Origin: an uncultured Shewanella sp.
Lineage (GTDB): Bacteria; Pseudomonadota; Gammaproteobacteria; Enterobacterales; Shewanellaceae
Reading direction: 5' to 3'
Assembly (NCBI RefSeq): GCF_947497935.1
Contig: NZ_CANMIO010000003.1
Span: 248,001-312,000, forward strand
Length of the DNA: 64,000 nucleotides
Numbering within the stretch: position 1 is the first letter of the stretch; the number at the start of each line of letters is the position of its first letter. The notes under the pieces are model-generated. The model saw only the letters and a program-made list of their open reading frames with translations. It was not told where the DNA came from and searched no databases. Made by a program: the position numbers and the translations under genes. Shown here piece after piece: positions 47,463 to 59,272 of this stretch.

Positions 47463-49043
47463 TTAATTTTCACGCGTCTTAGCAAATTCAATATCTGGGT
47501 AACGTTCCATCGACAGGTTAAGGTTAACCATAGTCGGTGCGATGTATGTCAGGTTGTCACCACCATCTAACGCTAAGTTCATGCTGCACTTGCGCTTGAA
47601 CTCATCGAGCTTCTTATGATCGTCACAGTACACCCAACGTGCAGTCGCGACGCTGATGGCTTCGTAAATCGCTTCTACTTTATATTCAGTCTTTAGACGA
47701 CCTACAACCACTTCAAACTGCAGTACACCAACGGCACCTACAATTAAGTCATTGCTATCGAGTGGTCTAAATACCTGTACAGCGCCCTCTTCTGAAAGCT
47801 GTACAAGGCCTTTAAGCAATTGCTTTTGCTTTAAAGGATCTTTTAAGCGAATACGACGGAACATTTCTGGCGCGAAGTTGGGAACACCAGTAAAGCGAAG
47901 CTTCTCGCCTTGAGTAAAAGTATCACCAATACGGATTGTGCCATGATTGTGTAAACCGATAATATCGCCTGGATATGCGGCTTCTGCACGGTTACGGTCG
48001 CCAGCCATAAAGGTCAAGGCATCGCTCACGTTAACGTCTTTACCAAGACGAACATGATGCATCTTCATGCCTTGCTCGTAACGGCCAGAACAAATTCGCA
48101 TAAAGGCAACACGATCTCGGTGCTTAGGATCCATGTTAGCTTGGATCTTAAATACGAAACCACTGAACTTCTCTTCTTCCGGCTGAACGTCACGAACTTC
48201 AGTTTCACGAGGCTGAGGTGTTGGTGCCCACTCAACGATACCGTCAAGGATATGGTCGACACCAAAGTTTCCTAACGCGGTACCGAAGTAAACAGGCGTC
48301 AGTTCACCTTTTAAGAATAGCTCATGGTCAAACTCGTTCGATGCACCAATAACCAATTCCATCTCATCACGAATATCCGCAGCATAGCTACCGATAGCTT
48401 CGTCAAGTTCAGGGTTATCAAGCCCCTTAATGATGCGAGAATCTTGAATTGTGTGCCCCATACCATTTTGGTACAGAATCACTTCGTCACGTAAAATATG
48501 GTAAACACCTTTAAACTCTTTACCGGCACCGATTGGCCAAGTAATAGGTGCACACGCGATATTAAGCACGTCTTCGACTTCATCCATCAACTCGATTGGA
48601 TCACGAATATCACGGTCGAGCTTGTTCATGAAGGTAACGATTGGCGTATCACGCAAACGCGTGACTTCCATAAGCTTAATAGTACGTTGCTCAACACCTT
48701 TCGCAGAGTCGATAACCATCAAGCATGAGTCAACCGCCGTTAATGTACGATAAGTATCTTCAGAGAAGTCTTCGTGACCAGGCGTGTCTAATAGATTAAC
48801 CAGCGCATCGTTATAAGGAAATTGCATTACAGACGTAGTAATTGAGATCCCGCGATCTTTTTCCATCTCCATCCAGTCAGATTTAGCGTGCTGACCTGAT
48901 TTTTTGCCTTTAACGGTACCCGCTTTTTGTAACGCGTTTCCGAATAAAAGAACCTTTTCAGTAATGGTGGTTTTACCCGCATCTGGGTGAGAGATGATGG
49001 CGAAAGTGCGACGTTTGTCGACCTCAACTTTATAGCCTGACAT
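47463..49043 (-). CDS. prfC: Peptide chain release factor 3
   Basis: 526 residues from the ATG at 49043 (AGG five nt upstream; matches the E. coli start region [20 protein letters not shown]). GTPase motifs [18 protein letters not shown] and NKLDRD, followed by the RF3 beta-barrel and C-terminal domain. It recycles RF1/RF2 from the ribosome in a GTP-dependent step. The frame extends 17 codons upstream, not believed to be translated. Confidence 0.96.
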   Translation of the reverse strand: MSGYKVEVDKRRTFAIISHPDAGKTTITEKVLLFGNALQKAGTVKGKKSGQHAKSDWMEMEKDRGISITTSVMQFPYNDALVNLLDTPGHEDFSEDTYRTLTAVDSCLMVIDSAKGVEQRTIKLMEVTRLRDTPIVTFMNKLDRDIRDPIELMDEVEDVLNIACAPITWPIGAGKEFKGVYHILRDEVILYQNGMGHTIQDSRIIKGLDNPELDEAIGSYAADIRDEMELVIGASNEFDHELFLKGELTPVYFGTALGNFGVDHILDGIVEWAPTPQPRETEVRDVQPEEEKFSGFVFKIQANMDPKHRDRVAFMRICSGRYEQGMKMHHVRLGKDVNVSDALTFMAGDRNRAEAAYPGDIIGLHNHGTIRIGDTFTQGEKLRFTGVPNFAPEMFRRIRLKDPLKQKQLLKGLVQLSEEGAVQVFRPLDSNDLIVGAVGVLQFEVVVGRLKTEYKVEAIYEAISVATARWVYCDDHKKLDEFKRKCSMNLALDGGDNLTYIAPTMVNLNLSMERYPDIEFAKTREN

Positions 49044-49157
49044 GTTTACCTGTAATTCTGGGAGTTCACAAAGGCCGCAATTATAGCCGTTCACCTATAT
49101 TTTGGCTACCAAACTAAAGAGTAAAATCAGTATGGGGATGATTTGTAAATGAATACC

Positions 49158-49186
49158 AATAAAAAAGCCTCCTAAAGGAGGCTTTC
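49158..49186 (-). terminator. Terminator of nlpI
   Basis: AAAGCCTCC/GGAGGCTTT stem with a 4-nt loop and T tail on the minus strand, 17 nt past the nlpI stop. Confidence 0.88.
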
Positions 49187-49202
49187 AAGAGGATAAAACG
49201 CT

Positions 49203-50096
49203 TTAGTTCGTTGCCAATTTCATTGCTTCATTGGTTCTAGCAAGCTCAAGCCTTGCATACCTGTGCTCAACGAAGTCATAAATATTTGTCGCTAATGCGA
49301 GTCTAAAGTAATTAGCCGCCTGGACATTATCACCTCGCTTTTGCGCAATCTTAGCCATATAGAAATAGGCTTCACAGAGCCGCTCGGCATACTCGTCGGG
49401 ATGCTTTAGCCCTTCTTTAGCGAGATTAAATACCTCTTCCTTGCTCTTTTGGCCTAAGTAGAAATCAACTAAAGCCGTCGACCAAGCATTTTCCTGCAAG
49501 TTTTTACGGTTTTCAGTTAATTGAAGCTGCGCAGCTTGCTCATCGACTTCCCGTTCGGCTAAATATAGCCAAAGCACTCTGTAACCATCAGATGGATCTC
49601 GGTCGTAAAAGGCATTCATATCCGAAACCGCAAGTTCCATACGCTCACCATAATAAAGTGAAATCCCACGGTTTAGGTAGGCATAGTCGTATTCCGGAGA
49701 CAATTCCAATACCGCATCAAATGCTTCATAGGCACTTTCAAACTCACTTTCCTGAGTGTAATAGATCCCGAGGAAGTTGTAGGCATCGGCTAAATTAGGT
49801 TGAAGCTTTAGAGCCTGATGGAAATCGATTCGACTCAGTATGCGTAAACCAACACGGTCGTAAATCACTCCACGGTCATAATGAAAACGCGCACGTTGCT
49901 CAGGTGTTAACTCGACTGATGCTAGGATTTCATTTAACTTTGCTAAGGTTATTTCTAACTTATAATCGGGCGAAATAGGGGCAACCCTTATCGACGCTTG
50001 TTGATCGTTATCGGACTGAGTGGACACACATCCTGTCAGCAGCATACTCACACAGGCCATAAGCATAATTACGCCTGTTCGCATCTTTTGATTCAT
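49203..50096 (-). CDS. nlpI: NlpI outer-membrane TPR lipoprotein
   Basis: 297 residues from the ATG at 50096 (AAGG upstream); the longer frame to 50237 runs through the pnp terminator. Signal peptide with lipobox LLTGC, C23 being lipidated. TPR repeats follow: ERGVIYDRVG-like, AYNFLGIYYTQESEFESAYE and YAYLNRGISLYYG. NlpI is an adaptor for periplasmic peptidoglycan hydrolases and the protease Prc in E. coli. Order pnp-nlpI is as in E. coli. Confidence 0.94.
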   Translation of the reverse strand: MNQKMRTGVIMLMACVSMLLTGCVSTQSDNDQQASIRVAPISPDYKLEITLAKLNEILASVELTPEQRARFHYDRGVIYDRVGLRILSRIDFHQALKLQPNLADAYNFLGIYYTQESEFESAYEAFDAVLELSPEYDYAYLNRGISLYYGERMELAVSDMNAFYDRDPSDGYRVLWLYLAEREVDEQAAQLQLTENRKNLQENAWSTALVDFYLGQKSKEEVFNLAKEGLKHPDEYAERLCEAYFYMAKIAQKRGDNVQAANYFRLALATNIYDFVEHRYARLELARTNEAMKLATN

Positions 50097-50221
50097 CCAT
50101 TTAACCTTCTGAGTTCGCCAATAGCACCAATCATAGCAACCCCTAATCACTACTGCTATCAAGGAATTGAAAATAATCCGCTTATCGTTGATTAATTCAA
50201 CAGCCGACTTTGTTGTAGACA

Positions 50222-50250
50222 TAAAAAAGGAGGCCATTGGCCTCCTTTTA
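50222..50250 (-). terminator. Terminator of pnp
   Basis: AAAAGGAGGCC/GGCCTCCTTTT stem with ATT loop; T tract on the minus strand continues into TTTTTTAT. Confidence 0.9.
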
Positions 50251-50267
50251 ATTCAAAGTGCTAGTGC

Positions 50268-52373
50268 TTACTCGGCAGCTGGCGCTTCGGCTTTAGGTGC
50301 AGCTTCTTTCATAGAAAGACGTACACGGCCTTGGCGGTCAACTTCCATCACTTTAACTTTAACTTCTTGACCTACTTCTAGGTAGTCAGACACGTTCGCA
50401 ACACGCTCTTCAGCGATTTGAGAAATGTGTACTAGACCATCTTTACCTGGAAGAATCGTTACGAATGCACCGAAGTCTACGATACGAACAACTTTACCGT
50501 TGTATACTGTACCCACTTCAACTTCTGCAGTGATCTCTTCGATACGACGGATAGCTTCTTTAGTCGCTTCACCATTTGAAGAAGCAATCTTAACAGTACC
50601 ATCATCTTCAAGCTCAATCGTAGTACCGGTTTCTTCAGTAAGTGCACGAATAGTTGCACCACCTTTACCGATAACATCACGAATCTTCTCTGGGTTAATC
50701 TTAAGAGTGGTGATACGTGGAGCGTGGTCAGAGATATCTTCACGGTGACCAGAGATAGCTTGGTCCATAACATTTAGGATATGAACACGTGCGCCGTATG
50801 CTTGCTGTAGAGCAATCTGCATGATCTCTTTAGTGATACCTTCGATCTTGATATCCATCTGCAGTGCAGTAATACCATCACGAGTACCAGCAACTTTAAA
50901 GTCCATGTCACCTAAGTGATCTTCGTCGCCTAGGATGTCAGATAGGACAACGAAATCGTCGCCTTCTTTAACTAGACCCATTGCGATACCTGCAACAGAA
51001 GTCTTGATTGGTACACCTGCATCCATAAGAGCAAGAGAAGTACCACAAACAGACGCCATAGAGCTAGAACCGTTTGACTCAGTGATTTCTGACACGATAC
51101 GAACGCTGTATGGGAACTCTTCAGCAGTAGGCATAACCGCGTTAATACCACGCCATGCTAGCTTACCGTGACCAATTTCACGACGCTTAGGAGAACCTAC
51201 CATGCCTGTTTCACCAACAGAGTATGGAGGGAAGTTGTAGTGAAGCATAAAGCGGTTAGTAGACTCGCCCATGATACTATCAATCTTCTGTGCATCACGC
51301 TCTGTGCCAAGGGTACAAGTTACTAGTGCCTGAGTTTCACCACGAGTGAACAGTGAGCTACCGTGAGTACGTGGAAGTACGCCAGCCATAACGTTAAGCG
51401 CACGAACCATATCTGGCTCACGGCCATCGATACGAGGGTTGCCTGCGATGATGCGGCTACGAACCACTTTCTTCTCTAGGCTACCAAGAAGACCGTCGAT
51501 TTCACGTAGATCAACATCTGCGTTTTCAGCTAGCAATGCTTCTTTAGCTGCCGCTTTAACAACACCAACTTGCGCGTAACGATCTTGCTTAACTTCAATT
51601 TGGTAAGCTTCAGTTAGACCGGCTTCAGCTAAATCTTTGATCTTAGCAACTAGATCTTGGTCTTGCACTGGTGCAGTCCAATCCCATACAGGCTTGTTAA
51701 CTTCTGCTTGAAGTTCTTTAATTGCTTTGATAACGACTTGCTGCTGATCGTGACCATAAACAACCGCACCTAACATTACTTCTTCAGGTAGCGCGCTTGC
51801 TTCTGACTCAACCATAAGTACTGCACTTTCAGTACCAGCGACAGAAAGCTCTAGCTGACTATCAACTAGCTGAGTTACCGTTGGGTTAAGAATGTATTCG
51901 CCATTAACATAACCAACACGTGCAGAACCTAGTGGACCATTAAATGGAATACCAGAGATAGAAAGTGCAGCAGAAGTACCAATCATAGAGATAACTTCTG
52001 GGCTGATTTCTGGGTCAACAGAAACAACAGTAATGATAACCTGAACTTCGTTCTTGAAACCGTTCGGGAATAATGGACGGATTGGACGGTCAATTAGACG
52101 TGCTGTAAGCGTTTCGCCTTCAGATGGACGACCTTCACGCTTAAAGAAGCCACCAGGGATCTTACCTGCTGCGTATGTTTTTTCCTGGTAATTAACGGTT
52201 AGCGGGAAAAAGTCACGGCCTGGCTCTTCAAACTTCTTGCCAACAACAGTAACCAATACTGTTGTATCACCCATACTTGCCAAAACAGCTGCATCTGCTT
52301 GACGTGCAATAACCCCAGTCTCTAATGTGACTGTGTGCTGACCATATTCAAAACTCTTTACGATTGGATTCAC
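50268..52373 (-). CDS. pnp: Polynucleotide phosphorylase
   Basis: 701 residues from GTG at 52373, chosen because AAGGA lies 9 nt upstream and the product then begins [15 protein letters not shown] as in homologues. An ATG at 52382 would leave no space to the ribosome site. Two RNase PH domains ([28 protein letters not shown] in the second, with [15 protein letters not shown]), then KH ([16 protein letters not shown]) and S1 ([13 protein letters not shown]). Degrades RNA 3' to 5' by phosphorolysis, in the degradosome with RNase E. A GGDEF-EAL gene lies divergent upstream. Confidence 0.97.
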   Translation of the reverse strand: MNPIVKSFEYGQHTVTLETGVIARQADAAVLASMGDTTVLVTVVGKKFEEPGRDFFPLTVNYQEKTYAAGKIPGGFFKREGRPSEGETLTARLIDRPIRPLFPNGFKNEVQVIITVVSVDPEISPEVISMIGTSAALSISGIPFNGPLGSARVGYVNGEYILNPTVTQLVDSQLELSVAGTESAVLMVESEASALPEEVMLGAVVYGHDQQQVVIKAIKELQAEVNKPVWDWTAPVQDQDLVAKIKDLAEAGLTEAYQIEVKQDRYAQVGVVKAAAKEALLAENADVDLREIDGLLGSLEKKVVRSRIIAGNPRIDGREPDMVRALNVMAGVLPRTHGSSLFTRGETQALVTCTLGTERDAQKIDSIMGESTNRFMLHYNFPPYSVGETGMVGSPKRREIGHGKLAWRGINAVMPTAEEFPYSVRIVSEITESNGSSSMASVCGTSLALMDAGVPIKTSVAGIAMGLVKEGDDFVVLSDILGDEDHLGDMDFKVAGTRDGITALQMDIKIEGITKEIMQIALQQAYGARVHILNVMDQAISGHREDISDHAPRITTLKINPEKIRDVIGKGGATIRALTEETGTTIELEDDGTVKIASSNGEATKEAIRRIEEITAEVEVGTVYNGKVVRIVDFGAFVTILPGKDGLVHISQIAEERVANVSDYLEVGQEVKVKVMEVDRQGRVRLSMKEAAPKAEAPAAE

Positions 52374-52578
52374 GTGAACCATTCCTTAATATTTAATTAC
52401 CTTAATTACGCGCGTAAGTATACTGCAAGTTTATTCAATAGATAAAGAGAATAGATTGATGACAAAGCGGAATCTTTTCCCTACAGTGGACGCATTAGTC
52501 AGAAAACAGCTAAGACACGCCAATATCTCTGCCAATGAAAAAAATCTAAACCATTGAAATAAGGGAATAGAGTTAAAG

Positions 52579-54615
52579 ATGGAGAGTTTCAAATCGCTAA
52601 CATGGAAGCAGACTATTTTAGTGGTTTCTTCCACGTTATTTTTTGCCGTAGTGATCTTTTTTATTGAATTAACTTTACTCGTTATCAATGCTCGTCAAGA
52701 ACTTACCGAGAACCAACGAGAACTCATCGACTCTATAGAACAACCTGCGACCGATGCCATCTGGGCCTTAGATGATTTACGTGCCAAACAAACTATCCGA
52801 GGCATTTTAAAAGTAGAACACGTTGGCTCGGCGATATTAAAACATGAAGATGGCAGCCGTTTCGTCGCAGTCAATAATGGTGCTCCTGCCGTTAATCCAG
52901 AACTTTTTACTGATATCAGTGCCGAACTGTTTGGCGACCTAGAACATATCTCTCGCTCCCTATATCGGCCTTTTTATATCGATGCGGATGGAAATAAAGA
53001 ACTTATCGGCACTCTAACCGTGTTCTACTATACTCAAGAGCTAACAAGCTCTTTGTTTTCCAGCCTTAGATTTAGCCTTTGGGCAACGCTAGCAAGAGCC
53101 TTCTTGCTAACGCTTGTTCTGTCTATTGTATTTCATCGTTTTCTCACCCAGCCTATAGCGAAAATCAGCGAAGCTATCGATAGAATCGATCCCGAATCCC
53201 CAGCTAAACACTTGCTTCCAGCAGCCCGTAGCCACAGTAATGACGAACTCGGAACGGTTATCACCAAGCTCAATCAGATCTTGGTTCAATTCGATACGAC
53301 ACAGGCAAAGTTGCGCAAGATGGCGACACGGGACCCCCTTACTGGACTGCCGAATCGCGCTTTGCTGCTTGAAACTATTGCGGTAACCATCCAAAGAGCA
53401 AAGATGCAACAGAGTCGTTTCAGCTTGCTGTTTATTGATTTAGACCGTTTCAAAAATGTTAATGACTCCTTGGGCCATGAAATCGGCGATCAATTTTTAG
53501 TTCGAGTTGCACGTAGCTTAGAGTTAACTGCTGGACAGATTGGTACGGTCGCGAGACTAGGAGGAGATGAGTTTGTAGTTTTGACAGATGGCTTAGATTC
53601 CCCCACAAAAGCGGCAGATTTTGTCGACAAGCTACTGGTTCAACTCAATACGCCTATGCAGCTTCATGAGCATACAGTGCACCCTGCGGCTTCTATCGGT
53701 ATAGCGATCTACCCCGATGATGGGCTTAGAGCCGAAGATCTTATTCGCCATGCCGATATCGCCATGTACAGTGCTAAAGCGGCAGGCTCAAACCAATGGG
53801 CATTTTTCAAATCCCAGATGACCGAACGTGCTTCGGTACGCTTAAAAACCGAGGCTTCATTGCATGATGCGCTTGTAAACGACGAATTCACACTGCATTT
53901 TCAGCCTAAGCTAGATCTCAGAACTGGAGAAGTAGTCGGCTGTGAAGCACTGATCCGTTGGCACAAAGATGACCGTCTAATAAGTCCAATTTCTTTTATT
54001 CCTGTCGCAGAAGAAACGGGCATTATTATTCAAATTGGCCGGTGGGTTATCGAGCAAAGCTGCAAAACAATCAGAGACTGGCAAACCAGCTATAACTTTT
54101 CGATGCCAGTTGCCATTAATGTCTCATCACAGCAGTTTTTAGACGCCAGTCTAGTGCCTGATATAAAACAGGCCGCTCTACGTTATCAAATAGCGCCTGA
54201 ATTACTGGAAATAGAGATAACCGAAACGTCTCTGATGAATGACGTAGAGTCCGCAATAATAAAATTACAACAGTTAAAGACTGCAGGTTTTAGTATTGCT
54301 GTAGACGATTTTGGTACTGGTTACTCTTCTCTATCATACCTACGACGTTTGCCAATAAGCACCATGAAAATTGATCGTGGATTTGTTTCTGACCTGCCTG
54401 AAGAGAGTGCAATAGCATCGACTATCTTGATGCTTGGCAAGCAGCTCGACTTAAACATTGTCGCCGAGGGAATTGAAAATGAACAACAGCTTACTTGGTT
54501 ACAAAACCAAGGCTGTGAGATAGGGCAAGGGTTTTACTTTAGCAAGCCTCTACCGATAGAAGCGTTTGAAGCCACATACATTGCTCCAAAATGTAACCTC
54601 ATAAAAACTGTCTGA
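52579..54615 (+). CDS. Membrane GGDEF-EAL c-di-GMP turnover protein
   Basis: 678 residues. Two membrane segments (~11-37 and ~165-187) enclose a periplasmic sensor domain (~40-160); a HAMP-like linker follows. The GGDEF domain has an intact GGDEF at 328-332 but no RxxD inhibitory site ahead of it. The EAL domain has EALIR at 456-460 and later DDFGTGYSSL, so it looks catalytically competent. It could make or break c-di-GMP. Position is unusual: it lies on the opposite strand between pnp and rpsO, which are adjacent in E. coli. Confidence 0.93.
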   Translation: MESFKSLTWKQTILVVSSTLFFAVVIFFIELTLLVINARQELTENQRELIDSIEQPATDAIWALDDLRAKQTIRGILKVEHVGSAILKHEDGSRFVAVNNGAPAVNPELFTDISAELFGDLEHISRSLYRPFYIDADGNKELIGTLTVFYYTQELTSSLFSSLRFSLWATLARAFLLTLVLSIVFHRFLTQPIAKISEAIDRIDPESPAKHLLPAARSHSNDELGTVITKLNQILVQFDTTQAKLRKMATRDPLTGLPNRALLLETIAVTIQRAKMQQSRFSLLFIDLDRFKNVNDSLGHEIGDQFLVRVARSLELTAGQIGTVARLGGDEFVVLTDGLDSPTKAADFVDKLLVQLNTPMQLHEHTVHPAASIGIAIYPDDGLRAEDLIRHADIAMYSAKAAGSNQWAFFKSQMTERASVRLKTEASLHDALVNDEFTLHFQPKLDLRTGEVVGCEALIRWHKDDRLISPISFIPVAEETGIIIQIGRWVIEQSCKTIRDWQTSYNFSMPVAINVSSQQFLDASLVPDIKQAALRYQIAPELLEIEITETSLMNDVESAIIKLQQLKTAGFSIAVDDFGTGYSSLSYLRRLPISTMKIDRGFVSDLPEESAIASTILMLGKQLDLNIVAEGIENEQQLTWLQNQGCEIGQGFYFSKPLPIEAFEATYIAPKCNLIKTV

Positions 54616-54673
54616 AAATAGAAAAAGCTGATAAGCCTAATCGAATACCAAGAGAAACCTCAATCCGCAGGCA

Positions 54674-54704
54674 CAAAAAAAGGAGGCATAGCCTCCTTTT
54701 AATA
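54674..54704. terminator. Bidirectional terminator between GGDEF-EAL gene and rpsO
   Basis: AAAAGGAGGC/GCCTCCTTTT stem with an ATA loop and A/T tracts on both sides. Confidence 0.9.
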
Positions 54705-54719
54705 GATCAGACGTTAAAA

Positions 54720-54989
54720 TTAACGACGTAGACCTAACTTCTTGATTAGCTCTTGGTAACGTACAACTTCAGTACGCTTAAGGTAAGCAAGAAGCTTACG
54801 ACGTGAGCTAACCATACGTAGTAGACCACGACGTGAATGGTGATCGTGGATGTGCTCTTTGAAGTGACCTTGTAGGTGGTTGATTTGTGCAGTTAACAAT
54901 GCAACCTGAACTTCAGTAGAACCAGTGTCGTTTTCGCAACGACCGAATTCAGCTAGAATTTTAGCTTTAGCTTCAACACTTAGTGACAT
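54720..54989 (-). CDS. rpsO: 30S ribosomal protein S15
   Basis: 89 residues from the ATG at 54989, matching the E. coli length; an ATG four codons upstream is in frame but the family start is MSLSVEAK. Conserved [19 protein letters not shown] and [18 protein letters not shown]. Binds the central domain of 16S rRNA and the neighbouring bridge to 23S rRNA. In E. coli it lies between truB and pnp. Confidence 0.97.
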   Translation of the reverse strand: MSLSVEAKAKILAEFGRCENDTGSTEVQVALLTAQINHLQGHFKEHIHDHHSRRGLLRMVSSRRKLLAYLKRTEVVRYQELIKKLGLRR

Positions 54990-55112
54990 TTCTATCTCCA
55001 AAATATTACATTAAAAAATCTTTAGCCGATCACTAACTCAGCCAAAGGGGCGCGCCATTCTACCTATTTACACTATAGGTAGCAAGAATAATGTCGGATA
55101 AATAACCCTCTA

Positions 55113-56060
55113 TTAATCTTGTTGCTCCCTTAATACTATAAGGCGCTTAGGAGCCAGTAATCCGTCATCGTTCATCTGGCCAATTCCAACAAACTGATTA
55201 GAATCACCAATGGTGATCCGTACCAGCTCGTCGACAGGTAAATTAGCCACCTGAACAGGATTACCGTTCATTAAGTAAGTGGCTAATTCATCAGAGACAT
55301 TCACCTCTTTAAAGCCACTTACCGCAGTATCCATAGGCAATAACAGTGGATCTAACACCTCTGTTAACGGTAACGATTCAGCATCAGCCTTGGCCACTAA
55401 CTCTTCGAGCTGCTTGAGCGACACCATCTTATCGTATGGGTAACCAGCAACTTGAGTACGGCGCAGCATGATGACATGAGCACCACAACCTAACATCTCA
55501 CCTAAATCATCAGTGATAGTGCGTATGTAAGTCCCTTTAGAACAATGTATATCTAAGGTCAACTCATCGCCTTCAAGACTGATAAAGTTGAGCTCGAATA
55601 CATTGATAGGACGAGCTTCACGAGGAACCTCAATGCCTTCACGCGCATACTTATACAAGGGCTGACCTTGATACTTAAGCGCAGAGTACATTGAAGGTAC
55701 TTGCATCGTCTCACCGCGAAAGTGTTCCAAAGCCGTATCTAATTGCTCCTGAGTGAAGTTAACTTCTCTCGTTTGAACAATCTCACCATCAGAATCACTT
55801 GTATCTGTGCGCTGACCTAGTTTCGCAGTGACTAAATAACGCTTATCGGCATCGAGTAGGTGCTGTGAAAACTTGGTCGCTTCACCAAGACAGATAGGTA
55901 ACATGCCCGTAGCTAGCGGATCCAAAGCACCGGTATGACCTGCTTTATTGGCATTAAAAAAGCGTTTCACTCTTTGTAATGCAAAATTTGAGCTCATACC
56001 CGTGTCTTTATCTAACAGTACAATACCGTCGATAAAACGGCCGCGAGAACGACGTGCCAT
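55113..56060 (-). CDS. truB: tRNA pseudouridine(55) synthase TruB
   Basis: 315 residues. [14 protein letters not shown] and [22 protein letters not shown] carry the catalytic Asp; [17 protein letters not shown] and [15 protein letters not shown] are further family motifs. It makes pseudouridine 55 in the T loop of nearly all tRNAs. Its ATG overlaps the rbfA stop (TAATG), showing translational coupling in the nusA operon. Confidence 0.97.
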   Translation of the reverse strand: MARRSRGRFIDGIVLLDKDTGMSSNFALQRVKRFFNANKAGHTGALDPLATGMLPICLGEATKFSQHLLDADKRYLVTAKLGQRTDTSDSDGEIVQTREVNFTQEQLDTALEHFRGETMQVPSMYSALKYQGQPLYKYAREGIEVPREARPINVFELNFISLEGDELTLDIHCSKGTYIRTITDDLGEMLGCGAHVIMLRRTQVAGYPYDKMVSLKQLEELVAKADAESLPLTEVLDPLLLPMDTAVSGFKEVNVSDELATYLMNGNPVQVANLPVDELVRITIGDSNQFVGIGQMNDDGLLAPKRLIVLREQQD

Positions 56061-56488
56061 TACTTATCGCCCTCTTCCTTGGTTTCATCTTGCGCAGCAT
56101 CAGGTTCTACACCATGTTGCTTCTGCTTAGCTTCATCATTGCTGATAACGCGGCTTACTAGGTTAGACATACGCATACCTTCAACTAATGAACTGTCGTA
56201 GATAAAACGTAGCTCTGGCATAACGCGCAATTTCATGCGGCCAGCAACTAGTGAACGGATATAACCCGCAGCTGCGTCCAATGCTTCTACTTTCTGTTCA
56301 ACTAGCTTTACGTCTTCCTCGAAGAAGGTCACATAAACTTTTGCATAGTTTAAATCGCGAGAAACATCAACGTCATTGACTGTGACAAACCCGATACGTG
56401 GGTCTTTCATATCACGCTGAAGGACAACGGCTAGCTCTTGCTGAAGCTGTTGTGCGATACGGCGTGTACGACTAAATTCTTTTGCCAT
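56060..56488 (-). CDS. rbfA: Ribosome-binding factor A
   Basis: 142 residues with the KH-like RbfA domain: [31 protein letters not shown] and [15 protein letters not shown] near the end; a short acidic tail follows. It assists 16S rRNA 5'-end maturation and cold-shock ribosome assembly. Lies 60 bp after infB. Confidence 0.96.
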   Translation of the reverse strand: MAKEFSRTRRIAQQLQQELAVVLQRDMKDPRIGFVTVNDVDVSRDLNYAKVYVTFFEEDVKLVEQKVEALDAAAGYIRSLVAGRMKLRVMPELRFIYDSSLVEGMRMSNLVSRVISNDEAKQKQHGVEPDAAQDETKEEGDK

Positions 56489-56548
56489 AATATATTTGCC
56501 ATAAATATTAAGGGCGGCTAACGCCGCCCTTATAACTAACTCGATAAA

Positions 56549-59245
56549 TTACAAGGTACGTGCAATTTCTACAGTTTCGAAGACTTCGATCTGATCGCCA
56601 ACTCTGACGTCATTATAGTTCTTCACACCGATACCACATTCCATGCCGTTACGAACTTCGTTAACGTCATCCTTGAAGCGGCGAAGAGATTCAAGCTCAC
56701 CTTCGTAGATAACAACGTTGTCACGTAGAACGCGAATTGGAGCGCTACGCTTGATGGTACCTTCGGTAACCATACAACCAGCAATTGCACCAATCTTAGG
56801 CGACTTAAACACGTCACGAACTTCAGCAAGACCAATGATTTCTTGTCTGAATTCAGGTGCTAGCATACCACCCATTGCATCACGAACTTCATCAATCAAT
56901 TGATAGATGATGCTGTAGTAACGTAGGTCAACACTTTCACTATCAACAACTTTACGCGCCTGTGCATCAGCACGAACGTTAAAGCCAACCATGATAGCGT
57001 TAGACGCTGCAGCTAGAGTAGCATCAGTTTCAGTTAGTCCACCTACACCGCGAGCGATGATGTTAACTTTAACTTCGTCTGTAGATAGCTTCTCAAGTGA
57101 GTCTGCAATCGCTTCAAGTGAGCCCTGAACGTCTGCTTTAAGTACCAAGTTAAGCTCTTGAACTTCACCTTCAACCATGTTGGCGAACATGTTTTCAAGC
57201 TTAGACTTCTGCTGACGTGCAAGTTTAACATCACGGAACTTACCTTGACGGTAAAGTGCTACTTCACGTGCTTTACGCTCATCACGTACTACAGTCGCTT
57301 CGTCACCCGCTGATGGCACACCAGAAAGACCTAAGATCTCAACAGGAATTGATGGACCCGCTTCAGTAATTGACTTACCGTTCTCATCTTTCATCGCACG
57401 GACTTTACCGTACTCAAGACCACATAGAACGATATCGCCTTGCTTAAGCGTACCTTCTTGTACAAGTACTGTTGCAACTGGACCGCGGCCTTTATCAAGC
57501 TTAGATTCAACAACAACACCAGCAGCCATACCTTCACGAACAGCTTGAAGCTCTAAAACTTCAGCTTCTAGAAGAATGCCTTCTAGTAGCTCGTCGATAC
57601 CTGTACCGTCTTTAGCTGAAACGTGAACAAACATGTTGTTTCCGCCCCAATCTTCAGACATAACGCCATGCTGAGAAAGCTCAGACTTAACGCGATCTGG
57701 ATCAGCTTCTGGCTTATCGATCTTGTTTACAGCAACAATCAGAGGTACACCGCCCGCTTTAGCGTGCTGGATAGCTTCGATTGTTTGTGGCATCACGCCA
57801 TCATCAGCTGCAACCACAAGGATTACGATATCGGTCGCCTTAGCACCACGAGCACGCATAGCGGTAAACGCCGCGTGACCAGGAGTATCTAAGAAGGTGA
57901 TCATTCCATTTTCAGTTTCTACGTGGTACGCACCGATGTGCTGAGTAATACCACCGGCTTCGCCTGATGCAACTTTCGCACGACGAATGTAGTCAAGTAG
58001 CGATGTCTTACCATGGTCAACGTGACCCATGATAGTAACAACTGGCGCACGAGGCTCAACTTTAACGTCACCGTTACGGTCAGCAAGTACTTGATGCTCA
58101 AGCTCGTTCTCACGAGTAAGTACAACTTTATGACCCATCTCTTCTGCAACAAGCTGTGCAGTTTCTTGGTCTAGTACTTGGTTAATGGTAACCATAGAGC
58201 CCATCTTCATCATCTGCTTGATGATTTCAGTGGCTTTAATTGACATCTTAGAAGCCAATTCAGAAACAGATACCGTTTCACCAATGCTCACATCAGCTTT
58301 TACTACTGCTGCAGGCTTAGTGAAAGCGTGATCCATAGACTCTGGTGCTACGCTACGGTTGTTGCGTGAGTTACGAGAGTTACGGTTGTCACGACGGTTA
58401 TCTTTACCGCGCTTACCTTTACCGCCAGGCTTACCAGCACCTGCGTTAGCATTGGCATTAGCATTGTTACCAGCGTTAGCTGAAGGCTTACGAGGACGAC
58501 GACCACGCTTTTCAGCGTTTGCATCTGCTGTATCTTCGGCTGCACGCGCTTCAGTAGAAGTCGTCACGTGGTGATCAACTGATTTCTCAGCTTCTTTACG
58601 TGCTTTCTCTTCTTCAGCCCAACGCTTTTCATTTTCTTCAGCTAAACGACGAGCTACTTCTGCAGCTGCTGCAACTTCTTCATCTGCTTTAGCTTTTGCT
58701 GCTGCTTCTTGCGCGGCTAGCAATTTTGCTTCTTCCGCTTTCGCAGCTTTGTCTTCAGCAGTTTCTGCTGCTGGCTTTTCTGTTTGCACTTTTGCTTTCG
58801 CCTTAGCTTCCGCTTCTGCTTTAGCTTTTGCTTTCACTTCTGCATCGGCTTTCGCCTTAGCTTCTGCTTCTGCTTTTGCTTTTGCTTCAGCTTCAGCAGC
58901 CTTAGCTTCTTCTGCCTTTGCCGCTGCTGCTAATTCAGCTTCAGCCGCTTCGTCGCGTTTAACGAAAGTACGCTTTTTACGCACTTCAACTTTAACGTCT
59001 TTTGACTGTCCACCGCTACCAGCAACACTGAGTGTTGAAACTGATTTGCGTTGTAATGTCATTTTTTGTGGGGCTGCATCGCCACCGTGTTGCTTCTTCA
59101 GAAAATCAAGCAACTGCTGCTTTTCAGATTCAGAAACCGTATCGCTTGCCGACTTCTTAATACCAGCCTGAGAAAACTGTTCAACTAAACGATCAGTGCT
59201 TTTCCCTACTTCTTTGGCTAGTTTATCTACTGTAGTATCCGCCAT
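56549..59245 (-). CDS. infB: Translation initiation factor IF-2
   Basis: 898 residues, close to E. coli (890). Residues ~1-60 hold the IF2-N fold, ~100-270 a low-complexity Ala/Lys/Glu-rich region with long [14 protein letters not shown] runs, then an Asn/Gly/Arg-rich patch. The GTPase domain starts near residue 395 with [11 protein letters not shown] (G1), [11 protein letters not shown] and NKIDKPEAD, followed by domains II-IV. It brings fMet-tRNA to the 30S subunit. Internal starts for shorter IF2 forms are possible but not proven. Confidence 0.97.
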   Translation of the reverse strand: MADTTVDKLAKEVGKSTDRLVEQFSQAGIKKSASDTVSESEKQQLLDFLKKQHGGDAAPQKMTLQRKSVSTLSVAGSGGQSKDVKVEVRKKRTFVKRDEAAEAELAAAAKAEEAKAAEAEAKAKAEAEAKAKADAEVKAKAKAEAEAKAKAKVQTEKPAAETAEDKAAKAEEAKLLAAQEAAAKAKADEEVAAAAEVARRLAEENEKRWAEEEKARKEAEKSVDHHVTTSTEARAAEDTADANAEKRGRRPRKPSANAGNNANANANAGAGKPGGKGKRGKDNRRDNRNSRNSRNNRSVAPESMDHAFTKPAAVVKADVSIGETVSVSELASKMSIKATEIIKQMMKMGSMVTINQVLDQETAQLVAEEMGHKVVLTRENELEHQVLADRNGDVKVEPRAPVVTIMGHVDHGKTSLLDYIRRAKVASGEAGGITQHIGAYHVETENGMITFLDTPGHAAFTAMRARGAKATDIVILVVAADDGVMPQTIEAIQHAKAGGVPLIVAVNKIDKPEADPDRVKSELSQHGVMSEDWGGNNMFVHVSAKDGTGIDELLEGILLEAEVLELQAVREGMAAGVVVESKLDKGRGPVATVLVQEGTLKQGDIVLCGLEYGKVRAMKDENGKSITEAGPSIPVEILGLSGVPSAGDEATVVRDERKAREVALYRQGKFRDVKLARQQKSKLENMFANMVEGEVQELNLVLKADVQGSLEAIADSLEKLSTDEVKVNIIARGVGGLTETDATLAAASNAIMVGFNVRADAQARKVVDSESVDLRYYSIIYQLIDEVRDAMGGMLAPEFRQEIIGLAEVRDVFKSPKIGAIAGCMVTEGTIKRSAPIRVLRDNVVIYEGELESLRRFKDDVNEVRNGMECGIGVKNYNDVRVGDQIEVFETVEIARTL

Positions 59246-59272
59246 ATATAAAACTCCCCTCTGCTGATCGAC

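Noticed and set aside
52431..52688. 85-codon minus-strand ORF upstream of pnp
   Set aside because: Overlaps the start of the GGDEF-EAL gene on the other strand and has no homology I can recognise.
58749..59171. 140-codon Ala/Ser-rich plus-strand ORF
   Set aside because: Antisense shadow of the low-complexity Ala/Lys region of infB.
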